Part shown: piece by piece, positions 11,709-23,627 of the stretch
Layout of the letters: each line of letters opens with the position of its first letter
How positions within the stretch are numbered: position 1 is the stretch's first letter
Made by a program: the position numbers and the translations under genes
Origin: Metellina segmentata
Taxonomy: Eukaryota > Arthropoda > Arachnida > Araneae > Tetragnathidae
Reading direction: 5' to 3'
DNA length: 64,000 nucleotides
Assembly (NCBI GenBank): GCA_947359465.1
Contig: OX375873.1
Span: forward strand, 72,181,477-72,245,476
Notes under the pieces: model-generated
Database searches by the model: none
Told to the model about the DNA's origin: nothing
The model's input: only the letters and a program-made list of their open reading frames with translations

Positions 11709-14058
11709 TCCAAACATAATCAAGGCTGCAGCAATTTCTGATGTACAAGACAGCATACATGAATCCCCACTAAAAGACAGTTAGTGTCTTCTCTGCCAGC
11801 ATTAACACTAACAGTTATTTTCCTCAATTATTCAAATTACTTTGGTCGTAATGGATTCCATTTTATTTTCTCAAACAGTCAACAGACTCATCGTCTGTCT
11901 TTCTCTTCCCCAATCCAGCAGGAATTCATAAGACGTTGTTCTACCATTTCTCAACTCTAATTACACCCCAGTTTCCGTTGGTGAAATTCAAATTCCGCAG
12001 ATTTTCATCGCGATTAAGTTCAGACAGTTCTACACGAATAAAATAGTCCGTTTCTTTTCTCTTTATTTCGCCTGAACAATAAATCAAAATTCCATTCCCA
12101 CTCTGCACGGTTTGAAACATATGTTTCGCTTAGAGAGTACTTAATAACGTTTGAAAGAATTAATGCTCTACAAATTTGCGCTGTTCGTGACAGCCAGGAC
12201 AGGGTGCATAGCGAAGAGTATAAATTTGTTCTCGTTCTCTGTGAGTCTAGATAAAATAAATTAAAACCACAACGGATGTTTTGAATCCTCATTTTATCCC
12301 CTCAAAACGTAGGTGGTCTCGCGGTATTGTATCTAAAGATATATGCTCCCTCAAGAAAAATGATAAGCAACTTTTAGGGCCAAACCATTAAAAAACCATA
12401 AAACATTTCGGGAAAAGTGTGCTAAAGAATTTTTATTTTTAGCGGATCTTTCTGTCGTCGTGTAAATAATTTTCCTTGATTCAACGTCAATTATTGAATC
12501 CCGACTGTAAATTTTATTGACTTTGTAATTGTTTTCATCATAATCTGTTTATTTTCTTTTGTGGTCTTGGAGCCGAATGGTTTGTTTTCTGGCCTTTCGT
12601 TTGCATCCCAGTCTAGCACGAATGTTGTCATTGGTTCGAAGTTCCTAGAAGTCGTAGGTACTGGTCGTATTAGCACTCGTGTAACAAAAATGACTGTTGA
12701 CCTGCAAACTAAAACTGGCTTTCTCTGGATTTATTGAGTAGTCGTTAACTATATTTTACATAGATATCAGAAGTTTAAAGTGTATTTAAGGTAGATACTA
12801 ACATTTCATCGGCTTGTAAGTGAAATACACTTTCTCAAAAATCTAGCTATCGGAAAACAAAGGGGAAATATCCAACTATGTATATCCACTAAATGTGTTT
12901 CTCAAAAAGAAATCGAACTTTTATGCAAATAATAAATAACACACACTTAACCAATCTAAATATCATTACATTCTACAAATCTCGTATCCCGAAAATATTG
13001 ATTTAATATGATTCACTTGAAAGCCGACGATTTAGAAGTTCCGAAACATATCCTTGTCAGTAAAGGGCAACAGAAAATCAAGGCACTTTATGTCTCCCAA
13101 TAACAGTTTTTACTACTAAACCGAGACACCATAATTTATAAAAAGCACAATAATAATTTTAAAAATTTCAAGTTTTGCTGACGTATTGATTTAAACATAC
13201 TCTAGCATATCGGCATTATGATCTGAATGCGCAATCAAACAAAATTATGTATTAGTACATGTTCAATATAATTATTTATCATAATTCAGCGAGAAATTAA
13301 TCATCTTATTTAAAAAAAGGAAATTTATATTCGACTTCAAATGGGGATAACGCTATACTTAAAATGGGATGTCAGATGATATATCTACTTATACAAAAGT
13401 GATCGACCTGTTGCGCCGCCTCAGACCTAGTGGCTTTAAAGTAAGTGGTATACAGATTAATTAACGTTTCACTCAGGAGTAAAGCAGTCAAATCTGTCGC
13501 GGTCAAATTGTGTGACCATAGTAATAAAAATGTCACTCAAGATCTATATTTATATCATTAGAAAGAAATTTTGTCTACAACATAACAATAGGAGCACGAT
13601 CGAACAGTTTTGTCGAGTGTTTATGGATGTTGTTTATATCCTGATTATTTAGAATATATCATTTTTATTATTAACTCGTGGGTGTCCTACCTCGAAACTT
13701 TCAAAAAGCTAGGGTAAATAACGTTCCTGTAACCTATTATATTTAGAAAAAAATACTCTTTTTATTAAAGAACAAAGCAAACTACATGACCTTCAAACGT
13801 AATGCTAGAACGATCACTCCGGTCATGTATATTATACCGTTATACGTTATGAGAAAAGTTTGTATTTATATCTACGAAATAAGCTCAAATTTAGTTTGAT
13901 CGAACTGTTAGATAGATACGAGCTAGTAAATAATTATAGAATCATCAAATTCCAATTTTTTAAATTTAAAATTGATATAAATAAAAAAACGTTTGCAAGT
14001 AGGAAGTTAAATTTCTTTCAAAATTTCTTTTTGTGGGAGGACAAGATATTAGCTAAGC
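11709..14058. other. mostly unassigned stretch
   Basis: No gene recognised. Part of it (about 12885-13090) is shared with 24380-24580 and listed separately. The 90-codon minus frame near 12020-12292 and others here show no family signature. Confidence 0.4.
12885..13090 (+). repeat. dispersed repeat shared with 24380-24580
   Basis: 'aatgtgtttctcaaaaagaa' and, about 125 bp later, 'cttgaaagccgacgat' match 'aagtgtgtttatcaagaaga' and 'cttgaaagccggcgat' at about 24386 and 24514 with the same spacing. Confidence 0.5.
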
Positions 14059-14616
14059 CAGGGCTCGAAATACCCGGGTACACAGGTGCACTATGCACAT
14101 GAAAATAAAATTGTGCACCTAATTTTTTTTTACACAAGGTGCACGCAGTGCACCTAACGTTAAAAAAAAGGGTAGGGAACGTGTTTTATGTTATTTTGAT
14201 GTTTGAACAAAATATTAGTATCGACCCCCTCTAAAGGAGCTTAATTAAAATTCCCAAAATAAACACTATGCGAAAACAAAATCGCTAGGCAATAACGGGT
14301 TTATACAAGAGGAAGGTTTACTTGTTCCACTGCCACCATAACTTTCCGATGATCGAAACATTTTCCAGATGGCTCTGTTGAAGCGACTGTCGTGACAGCC
14401 GTTCGCCGGAGAATTTAGATGTTAAAATATTTTTATTTTCCATCTACTACTAAAATCTATCTAAACATACACAACTAATAATGTAGCTTACATTACATTA
14501 AAGTTTCTATATTATGGGTTTTTTTTAATGTGCTCCTAAAATATAACCTGTGCACCTAATTTAAAAATTTAGATGCACAAGGTGCACCTGTAATAGAAAA
14601 TCTATTTCGAGGCCTG
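14059..14616. mobile_element. hAT-type MITE, 558 bp, with 8-bp target duplication
   Basis: The left end is CAGGGCTCGAAATA; the right end in reverse complement is CAGGCCTCGAAATA. The same 8 bp, AGCTAAGC, flanks both sides (14051-14058 and 14617-14624). An 8-bp duplication with CAGG termini fits the hAT superfamily. Subterminal sequence is rich in GTGCACC motifs in both orientations. No transposase frame. Confidence 0.85.
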
Positions 14617-14624
14617 AGCTAAGC

Positions 14625-15674
14625 TTACAAAACATCAGCGGCGATGAAGTTTTGAGAAGTGCGATTTGTCATGAAAGGATTCATATGTTATATAGTTTCC
14701 AGACTATAACTTAATTAGAATTTAGAGATCTTCGGGCTTGTTCATTCTTACACGAAGGACGCTTTTCTATGTTAAAAAATGTTTCTGTACATTAGATATA
14801 TTTTGCTTAAAGTTTCTGTGAATCTTTTTCATTTGAGATATGAGTTGTACCTTTTTTCATCAATAGGATTGAAAGTATCTGATATATATATAAAGACTTA
14901 TATTTTTGTGCTTTGTAGGTATGTACTTTTATCTATTTTCGTATATGTACGTTAGTGTATCATGGATAAAGTCTAACAGCCTGATGTAAGTGGTGTTCAA
15001 GAAAGTTTTGATAACGATCTTTTGGAGTTTTATTCAAAAGTAATGTATACAAAATGAGATGCGTTACATTTGTCTTAAGTTTTTTTGCAGAGTAGGAAAA
15101 ATCTGTTACAGATGATAAAATTGATAAGATAAATATTCTGTTCAAAACTATTAGGGATATTGCAAATGTAATAAGAAACTTTTATGGAAGGGTTTAAATG
15201 AAAATTCCAATGGTAGAATATGGAAAAATTTTCCTGTGACGTCGTTCGAAATGGCATGTATTCGATTGGACTTTTTTGATGAATGATACTTTAACAATGC
15301 GATTTATCCTACTAGGCTAACAGGATACGGTACTCTTGTATTGCATTACGTTTTCTAATTTAGAAACACTGTGCTCTAAGTAAGCGTTTGAGAATAATTT
15401 CTACTCCTTTATATCTCATTCTCAAATTAAAATATGCTTAAATAGTTTTTCACGTATCTAATTTGTTATTATCTAGCTCCAAGTGCACAGATCTGATAAG
15501 TGTAAGTTGACTTTTATTAAGATTATTTTTAAATGATGCAAAATAGGTTACATATTAAAGAAAAGGTGAATGATGGTAAATTCAAGCAATATTTTAAGGA
15601 TTTCCAACTGAGGTCTTGTGTTCAATTATTTTCGATTGCAATTATGAGATTGTTGCTAGTAATATTGTTAACTG

Positions 15675-15675
<1 letters not shown>
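14625..15675. other. unassigned AT-rich stretch
   Basis: No supported feature seen. Confidence 0.4.

Positions 15676-15710
<35 letters not shown>
15676..15710. repeat. (TA)n microsatellite
   Basis: About 17 TA units. Confidence 0.95.
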
Positions 15711-15714
<4 letters not shown>

Positions 15715-15769
15715 GCAACATTATCGTGTTTCCAAGGTTTTGTAACCCGTGTGATTAATTTTCATTACT

Positions 15770-16187
15770 AGGGTAGAGGTAATAGTATAACTATCCTTTC
15801 AAAGCAAAGTATAACTACCCCTAAACAATAAATCAAAGCATGCATCACTTATTATTTATAAGTGGCATAACAAATATATTTTAATTAATTATGTAGTTAT
15901 AGAAATAATTACGATGCATCAATATTCCAATCTAACTATGCTATAAAACATTTTCACACTCATCTTTAATGTAGCAGCTACAATATTGTTATTGAGGTAG
16001 ATAAAAGCATTACTATCCTTTGAAATATAAGTATGTAGCACAGTTTTTATTTATAAGTGGTATAAGTACAATATTTTAATTAATTTTGTCTATGAATAGA
16101 ATTATAATGCATCAATATTGCAATCTAAGCATAATGTAAAAAATATTCGCACTCATCTTTAATACAGCAACTACGAAATTAGTAAAG
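15770..16187 (+). repeat. tandem dimer, ~210-bp unit
   Basis: Shared phrases in the same order: 'tactatcctttgaaa', 'tatttataagtggcataa', 'ttttaattaatt', 'atgcatcaatatt-caatct', 'cactcatctttaat'. Copy 1 is about 15770-15991 and copy 2 about 15992-16187. Confidence 0.7.
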
Positions 16188-17251
16188 CTGTTCGAGTATG
16201 AGAAACTTAAGTCTGAATAATTATTATTTTTTCTAGTTAGAATCTTTTTAATAATAAAATAATTTGTTCTGTGATTAAATAAAGAGAGAGATATGAAAAC
16301 AGTATTCCTTATTTACTTTTTAAAAACAGACTTTATATTTTAAAAAAATAGAATAAAATATCAATTCGCATACCATTCTATTTTTTTTTTTCATCTAAAG
16401 TATATCTTAACAAATAGACTTTAATTTTTTTAAATACGATAAAAATCAATGCACATGCGATTACTACTTTTCCCATCTGAAACCTTGTTTCTGATTTTTT
16501 GTAAGAAAATTAATATAAATGACATAAAATACTTTAACATCGACTGTTATTGTCTATTTGAAGGAATGTTTTACGACTAAAGCAAAATCTATTATTAAAT
16601 AAAACAAGTATTTGCATATACATAATAAAATGCTTTAAAAGAAATTTATGGGAAGTTTATACTATCTATATTATGTTATTTCATATGTTGTGTTATTTTT
16701 TATATGCTTGAAAAACAGACCATATTAAAAACTTAGCATATTTAAGTATTAAAGACTTAAACTAATTTACATTTGAATTCAGATTTTCAAATCAGATTCC
16801 ATTCCTTTATTTCCTTTTCAAGAATAAACTAAAAGCCATGACTTTTTTACTTGTCTTTGTTATTTCTCTTTTATTTATTTCTTCCTTCAATTAAAGTACT
16901 TCAAACTATCAACAAACACCGCTTGAGGATAAATTTTTATATTTATCCTTAGATAATAGATGTTGCTCCTTCAAATTATACTTCATTTAATTCCATTAGC
17001 ATAATTATCAACGTATAATAATGACAAATTCCTTAGAGCAGAAAACTAAGGATTACATAATTATCTCTATCGTGAGAGTTAATGAAATCTAAAATTTATA
17101 CTAAACCCCATTTAACCCCAATATCACATGCATTAATTAAAACCGAATATAGTAAGCTTGAACTGAATTTGCAAAACAATATATGTCAACTGATATATTT
17201 ATTTTCGGATTTGGATCAAGTATGAAATCGTGTAATCGTTAATAAAAGATA
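16188..17251. other. unassigned AT-rich stretch
   Basis: No supported feature seen. Confidence 0.4.
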
Positions 17252-17809
17252 CATTACCCACCAATAATGGACAGGACGCCAGCGGATTTGCATTAAATCC
17301 GACTTCTTGTTTAGGGGTGTTTTTCGTGGAACCTTTGCATGTTTTTCATGGTAAATGGAACACCGACGCCTACATGAACATTTTGGACAATCTGGTTCTT
17401 CCAACGCTCTGACAATTTTATGAAATGGATGAATGATACTTCCAGGACGACTACGCTTCATATCATGTTGCAGCCTCTGTCAAGCAGTGCTATCAAGATA
17501 TGGATGTAAAACGTCTTCCCTCGCCTGCTCAGAGTTCCGACCTAAACCCCATAGAACATTTGTGTGACGAGTTAGAGCGACGCTTACGGACCAGGGAACC
17601 ACGTCTGAAATCTACATCTGATCTGACGACTCTCGCTGCAGGAATGGACACAAATACCCAATGCTGTGAACCAAAACCTTGTTGAAAGTATACCCAGAAG
17701 GATTGCTAGTGTAATTGCAGAATGTGGGGAATGATCCCCCTATTAAAGCATGTATTATTTCCCTTATACCATCACATCTTGCTGTCCGGTCCATTATTGT
17801 AGGGTAGTG
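17252..17809 (+). mobile_element. non-autonomous Tc1 derivative (nTc1), copy 1
   Basis: Flanked by TA (17250-17251 and 17810-17811). TIRs are CATTACCCACCAATAATGG on the left and CCATTATTGTAGGGTAGTG on the right. The body encodes only the C-terminal half of a Tc1 transposase in sense orientation, now frameshifted. Recognisable pieces are MDVKRLPSPAQSSDLNPIEH and LERRLRTREPR (17500-17685). It abuts the 3'-truncated Tc1 element at 17814. Confidence 0.88.
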
Positions 17810-17813
17810 TAAA

Positions 17814-18973
17814 TATATACCTTTTTCCTTTAATACAGCGTTGATTCTTCTTGGCATTGACTCTACGAGATGTTGATAAGTCGTTTTGAAATATGAGACC
17901 CTGCTTGGAAGAATGGCACTTTCCAACAGTGGGTGGTTGTGTATCTAGATGTCTGGTGGTTCTTTCAACTTCATCTCACAAGTGCTCAATATGATTGAGT
18001 TCTGGGGATTGAGAGGGATACATCAACTAAGTGAACTCGTCTTCGTGTTCCTCATACCAAACTTGTACAGTATCAGTCCTATGGCAGGACGCATTATCCT
18101 GTTAAAAGTACCCATGCCATTGCGATAAAGCATCAGCATTACAGGATGCAATGGATCAGCAATTATGTTTAGGTATGATGTCTGAATCAGACTTCCGTGC
18201 ACACGAAATAATGGACCCAAAGCATGCCTCAAAAACATTCCCCTAACCATCCCACTGTCTCCACCAGCTTGAAAGGTTGTAGAAATGTCCTTAAAATCCA
18301 TGATTTCGTGTTGTTTCAGCCAAACTCTAACACACCCATCTGCATGGTGTAACTTAAAACGATATTCATCGGATCACGTTACATTTTTCCAATTGTCCGC
18401 TGTTCAATCCTTGCGTGCCTGAGCGAATTTAAGACGATTTATCTTGTTTGCTGCAGAGATCAACATTGTTCGCATGGGTCTTCGCCTTCAATAGCCTATA
18501 CGATGCAAGGTACCGCAAACAGTGCACTCAGAGATACTTTGAGACGATCCTTGATTAAGATCTGCTACAATTTGCAGCACTGTTAACGTCCTGTTCTCTT
18601 TCACAATTCGGTAGACTCTCCGTTCCGCCCGATCATTCATCTGTCGGTGGCGACCACAATTTGCACGTTCAGACACAGTTTTTTGCCTGGCATTCCAATC
18701 TTGATGCACTTTCACAACAGCTGCTCGTGAACATTTCACAAATGCGACGTTAATACTTTCTCTATGCCTCCAAGCTCCTACTATCATCCCATGTTCAATG
18801 TCCGTCAAATCACGTTTCCTCCCATGTATTCACAAACAATTCACCTATACTACTCTCTCAGTAAGTCAGCTTTCCTCTTTTATACTACCTTAACCCTCCA
18901 GATAAAACATTGTTACGCAATAAATTATTTTCTTAAATCTGCCAGGTGGTCATAACAAAGTGGCCACTCCGTG
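17814..18973 (-). mobile_element. Tc1-like element, near full-length, 3' end truncated
   Basis: The right-hand (5') TIR reads in reverse complement CACGGAGTGGCCACTTTGTT and is followed by TA at 18974-18975. The matching TIR is absent on the left, where the sequence runs straight into the nTc1 copy. The transposase pseudogene fills most of the element. Confidence 0.8.
17820..18808 (-). pseudogene. Tc1-like transposase, near full-length, disrupted
   Basis: The only Tc1 copy in the window that keeps its N-terminus: MTDIEHGMIVGAWRHRESIN, then CGRHRQMNDRAERRVYRIVK, matching the paired-like helix-turn-helix and GRPR-like linker of the family. The catalytic part follows in another frame: SDEYRF (first D), QAGGDSGMVRGMF (equivalent to the GGGSVMVWG block), FRVHGSLIQTSYLNIIADPL, and SQSPELNHIEHL carrying the final E. 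Several stops and frame changes lie between 18300 and 18490 and at about 18100. It would have bound TIR ends and moved the element at TA sites; now inactive. Confidence 0.8.
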
Positions 18974-18975
18974 TA

Positions 18976-19706
18976 TGTATATCACTGTTAAAGTGTAATC
19001 TTTGGTCTCTGTGTCTCACTATATAAGAATTGTATGCTTTCTATTTTACATAAACTTTTCTTACTGTTAAACGATATAACTTCATTATATCATAATATAC
19101 TGTACCCAAATAACTAATTATAAAGAAAACAAAATTCACACAAATCTCTATTTAATCATCACCGAAAGACCTTATATATGAGGTTATCAGAGAAACAGTA
19201 GCCTAATTTACAAAAACCCGTGAATTTTATTGTTACATATTAATAATATTCTTTTTTTATTGAAATATACAGGTTCAAGTCTTCTAAAATTACAAAATAC
19301 ATTATTTTTCATCACTGAAAAACACATTTTCAGAATCTCAAATTATATTGTGGATAAAAAATAGAAAATGGTTGGAAGCAAATCGCATTTATTTCCATTG
19401 AGTATGTTAATGGTTTATGCTGAGAGAGCCTCATATATAGTTCTTTATTTGTATAACATCACTAGATAATTCCAAAATTAATTAAGTTTTCCAGGGTTGC
19501 CAAAGCCTTACAAAGTTCTGATCTTTCATTTTGGTTTTTAAAATTCCTTAAAGACCTCATTTTCTGAAATTCTTAATTTTTTCCTCAAGTTACATTTTTA
19601 CACGAACCATGCATATTTTATTTCACTTGGGAATTTAAAAACTGCGATCGATGAGGACTGTTCAAAGTCGTGTTTCATCAATGGTCGAGGATTTAATATT
19701 TATAGG
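18976..19706. other. unassigned AT-rich stretch
   Basis: No supported feature. A weak inverted pair, 'cttatatatgaggttatcagag' near 19172 and 'gagagcctcatatatag' near 19423, was noted. Confidence 0.35.
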
Positions 19707-19950
19707 TTAACCTTCCTGGTGGGGTTGGTTCGACAAACTATCTCGTCATTATCAAAACTTACTAGATCTTGATGGCCGATATATCTCGTCATTAGAAGAA
19801 AACTGATCTCTTTATCATCAAAAACTGAAATGATCTTGTCTCACCATAAAGAAAATAAATTGGTAATATCTTGATGACTAGACAATCTCGTCTTGAGCAA
19901 AAGTGGTCAGATCTTGATGGACGAGATATCTCGCCAAAACCAGTTGGGAA
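19707..19950. repeat. TTAA-associated GAGATATCTC repeat, copy 2
   Basis: Begins TTAA-CCTTCCTGGTGG (TTAA 19707-19710). It contains about five ~44-bp units with 'atctcgtcatta', 'agatcttgatgg-cgatat' and 'gacgagatatctcg', and ends 'ccagttggga'. No coding frame. Confidence 0.7.
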
Positions 19951-20043
19951 AAATGTATGTTTCTAAGACCCGAAAAACCCATAATACCCAAATCAATCGT
20001 TTGTGATTGTTTCACTTGTGCATTCATGGGTTAATTCAATCTA

Positions 20044-20829
20044 TAACAAAAAAATCGACGCACCCCAAAAGATGCAGAACTACAGTGGTGCCGGGCTCGA
20101 TCAATTTGGAACGGCGCTCACTGGAGACGTATAGTCTTTAGAGACGAGTCCCGTTTCCAACTATGTCCTGACGACAACCGTAGACGAGTCTGGAGACGTC
20201 CAGAGCAGCGTGGAGATCCTGCCCTTACGATCGCAAGCCCCACATGCTCACAATAGGGCGTTATGGTCTGGGGTGTCATCTCCTTTGGTAGCCGGCCCTC
20301 TTTGGTAGTCTTTTCTGACACACCTACAGCAAAACGGTACGTAACGACATTCTACAATCGGTTGTGTTACCCGTTCCATTTGCAACATCCCGAACTTACT
20401 TTTCAACAAGATAATGCCCGACCGCACACGGCACGTGTTGCTATGTATTGTGTTCAAGCTATCCCAGCACTTCCTTGGCCAGCTAGATTTCCTGATCTCT
20501 CATATAGCACAGTTGAGACGTTATAGGAAGTCGATTTTAACCATCCGGGAATGTTGACCACGTAGCCCGGCAGTGGGAGACAATTTGGCAAGAAATTCCT
20601 CGGGACAATATCCGGGAATTTTTTTCAGTCTATGCCATGCCGGGTGACAGCTTAGATCCAGGCCAGAGGTGGACGAACGACTTCCTCCTTTTGTAATGGT
20701 CATACTCTGAAATAAATCATTCAATTGTTCTGAAATTTTAATCGTTTGTTTTTCTATGTATGGTCTTAACATCCCCCAAATTTTATCGCAATCGGACAAC
20801 TCCTTCTTGGTGCGTCGATTTTTTTGTTA
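20044..20829 (+). mobile_element. Tc1-like element, 786 bp, internally deleted
   Basis: Matching TIRs TAACAAAAAAATCGACGCACC (left) and its complement (right), flanked by TA (20042-20043 and 20830-20831). The N-terminal half of the transposase is missing; the catalytic half follows the left TIR after ~90 bp. TIRs are nearly perfect, suggesting a fairly recent insertion relative to the neighbouring repeats. Confidence 0.9.
20120..20526 (+). pseudogene. Tc1-like transposase, catalytic half with stop and frameshift
   Basis: Reads WRRIVFRDESRFQLC (first D), then VWRRPEQRGDP, an in-frame TAG at about 20254, then GVMVWGVISFGSRPSLVVF and FQQDNARPHTARV (second D). The expected SPDLSPIEH segment with the final E is garbled by a frameshift at about 20495 (FPDLSYSTVETL). 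Matches Tc1 transposases of the family that includes the 10278 copy. Inactive. Confidence 0.85.
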
Positions 20830-20831
20830 TA

Positions 20832-21320
20832 AAGTATATATTGTGATCTGTATGAAAAATGCTGCCTTAAAATGAAATATAGCCACGAAAACATCTTTAA
20901 TAGTGTTGTGTGAGAACCATGTCAGTGTATACAGATAGGAATTTTTTAAGTATAGTTTATCACTACATTCAAAGATGATATAACAAAGATAGAAAGCACC
21001 TAATTTTGCGTGCGTTTTCCAATTCACACAGTCTATTTTTTTTGCGAATTAAACTAACCGTACAATCCTTTGACATTGCGAGTATGCTTGCTCAATAAAT
21101 AACAGCAAAACCGTCGTTTCTCATAAGTGCATTTATTAATTCAAAAAATGTTAGCTACAGTAAGAAAGTAATCCAAGAATAAAAGGACATAAAGATCAAA
21201 CTATCACTTTTGTAAGTAGGATGGCAGATACCATATTGTTCATTCTTCTACTACTTGTCCACAAAATGTCCTTTTCGGTATGCTTGGAATGCGACATCCT
21301 ATCATTCAAGAAAGTATATC
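20832..21320. other. unassigned stretch
   Basis: No supported feature seen. Confidence 0.4.
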
Positions 21321-22133
21321 TGATTTTCTGTCTACTTTTATAGCTGTGGCAACAGCATTGGCGATTTTTTTTGGCGCACTTCTAGTAGCGAGTTACGGTA
21401 GGTTAAGGTAACCTACCTGTATTTACGGTTATTGTGGTTTTCATGGCAACCTCGGCTAACGGAAACTTTAATTTTTCATTTTGATTATTCTAGAAATTTC
21501 CTTCGAAATCCGTTAAAGTCGTTTGATTTCATTGGTTCGTTTGAAATTTTTTCTTTGATTCCATTGGTTATTTTAATTTTAAAATATTTCTTGATTGCAT
21601 TGGTACTTTTTTAATTTTTTTTCTTTGATTTGATTTGTTCATTTAATGGATCTTCTCCAGTTGCGGAATTTTATTTTATTATAATTTTTTTTCACGGTAG
21701 AGTTTTGATATTTATTGGTTTTTCGCCATTTGTGGAATTTTCTTTTTTAATAATTTTTTGGAACAGTTCTGACGAATCAAGTTGTATTATTTCTTGCTTT
21801 TTTCTTTTAAAATTCTTTTTCGTTTTCAATATGCCCACTGTATTTAGCGTAACTGGTAAGTTTCAAAGTATTCTTACCTAACATTCGCAGCTTAGTTTTT
21901 CTCCTGGTTCAGAAATGTGTTTATGCTTCTTACTTTTCGTGAAAGTTTTTAAAAAAATTTACTTTTTAAAGCGTTTACCAACGTGTTTTCAAGCTTTCAT
22001 TTTCCGTTGTAAAACGAAAAATATTTCTGAAAGAAAAATATTTTTGAAATAATTCTTCCCTTGGCGAATTTAGAATTTAGCCAAAAGAATCACCAAGTCC
22101 GATGCCACCGCTATAAACATAGACTGTAGCTGT
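21321..22133. mobile_element. 803-bp-type TIR element, copy 2
   Basis: Collinear with 10906-11708 throughout: 'cgcacttctagtagcgagtt', 'caacctcggc-aacggaaac', 'ccgtta-agtcgtttgattt', the repeated ATTGGT blocks, 'atgcccactgtatttagcgt', and the right end 'ctataaacatagactgtagctgt'. The outermost left TIR is eroded. The short frame starts MPTVFSVTGKFQSILT and then stops. Confidence 0.7.
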
Positions 22134-22704
22134 ACATCTGAAGCTACGACTTTCATTCTTCCTACTTGCTTGAAAACAAATGTTTTAGAACTGAATAATG
22201 CTTATTGATAAAAATTGCCTACGTAATAATGTTTCCAAATAGTGGTATTAAATTTGTTGAAACAAAATAAAAGTTGGCTGTGTCTTCAGTTCAATGGAGC
22301 CGAAATAGTTTGGTGCGAACTACGTCAAGTGAAGTAAAGCTGTCGCATTCATTATATTTCAAAAGCTATGAACCGAGATTGAATAAATTGTTTATCCCTC
22401 TGAGCTAATTCTGAATATTAAATGCATACTGCCTCAATTTTAGATAACTGTTTTTATGCTTAGAATTATATACCTTGCATATTTTAAAAGCGGAACATTT
22501 AAATAATCATATTAATATAATCATTGCTCAAAAACCTTGAAAGCTATGCAAAATCAAATTATTCATGCAGAAATTCGATATTTTTGTGAAATATGTTGTC
22601 TTTTAGAGTTTGCATCTATTTTCACAGTTGATGGCATTTAATGTAAAGTAATTAAGCGTATAAAAAATTATCTCGCGTGGAACATATTATTTTTTCGAAA
22701 ATAA
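22134..22704. other. unassigned AT-rich stretch
   Basis: No supported feature seen. Confidence 0.4.
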
Positions 22705-22851
22705 TAGTGGCCGCTGCAACCCAGCTGAAAGAGTAACTGAGGATTGCGAGTTCGAAACTCGTACCAACCGAAATATACACGGGAAGTAGTGCATGTTAAA
22801 TCTATTGTGCCTCAAATGTCTTCACGTCGAGGTGGTGTGTAACCTCATCAT
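22705..22851 (+). repeat. tRNA-derived SINE family 1, left part (split by hAT insertion)
   Basis: Has a B-box-like GTTCGAAACTC at 22750-22760, a 'gttaaatctattgtg' block and 'cgtcgaggtggtgtgtaac'. It breaks at CTCATCAT (22844-22851), and the same SINE resumes at 23628. Confidence 0.75.
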
Positions 22852-23619
22852 TAGGAAACTTTTTGCAACGAATGCAACTTTTTTTTACACGTCCTACACT
22901 GCATGTAAAGTACTAAAACCAAATTTCCTTCTTCATGGGGTGTATTGTAAGTGAGTTATAACCGCAACATAAATGCAACCCTACCTGTAACTTTTTAAAA
23001 TTTAGCTTAAAATTAATTAATATGCAATTACTAGTTCATTTTTTCCCTCTGAACCATCCCTTCGATCACATGTGTATGATCTTGCCAACAATAAAGTATT
23101 GTGAATCAAAGTTCATGAAAAGAATGTGTTCGTCCTAACAGACGAAAGGGGAATAAATGGCAGTAAGTACTTTAAACCATTGGTTGGCACTCTTGATAAT
23201 CCAGATGAAACTTGCGTAATTGACTGCAGAGTTTGCGAGGTCTGAGTGTAGATCATCAATATGTTGTTCGTCTTGTATATGACGTTTTAAAATCTCTGAA
23301 TGTTGAGCGAAAGGATTTTACACTTTTGCTATCCGATGTAGCACATTATATGACTGCGGCTGGTGCATTTTCAATATTAAAGAAATTACTGGGCAAGGAT
23401 GGACCATTCAACGTTCTTCTGTATTTAATGTTGTATTATAAAAAACGGTGTATACGACTAAAATTGTCAGTATATTTTGAATTTTTTCATTTTTTACGAA
23501 TACTTTATTTTAAATTTTTGTGCATCAAAAATAAATGCAACTTTATTTCCATAAATGCAACTTTAGAGAATGATAAATGCAACTTTTTCCATTCTTACTG
23601 CAACAAAAAACTTGCCCTA
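22852..23619 (+). mobile_element. hAT-type element, 768 bp, inserted in a SINE
   Basis: Both sides carry the 8-bp duplication CTCATCAT (22844-22851 and 23620-23627). The left terminus is TAGGAAACTTTTTGCAACG; the right terminus in reverse complement is TAGGGCAAGTTTTTTGTTGC. The motif AAATGCAACTTT recurs near both ends (about 22873, 22967, 23536, 23555, 23575). Remains of a hAT-like transposase lie inside. Confidence 0.82.
23120..23440 (+). pseudogene. hAT-like transposase fragment
   Basis: One frame reads NVFVLTDERGINGSKYFKPL then VGTLDNPDETCVIDCRVCEV. After a frameshift at about 23240 another reads GLSVDHQYVVRLVYDVLKSL, NVERKDFTLLLSDVAHYMTA and AGAFSILKKLL. The order 'D-ET..(V/I)GTL' then 'LLLSDAA.YM..AGK.LK.L' is what I know from hAT-related transposases, where these segments belong to the catalytic domain. 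No BED zinc finger or C-terminal dimerisation region is visible. The 8-bp target duplication around the element agrees with the assignment. Confidence 0.6.
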
Positions 23620-23627
23620 CTCATCAT

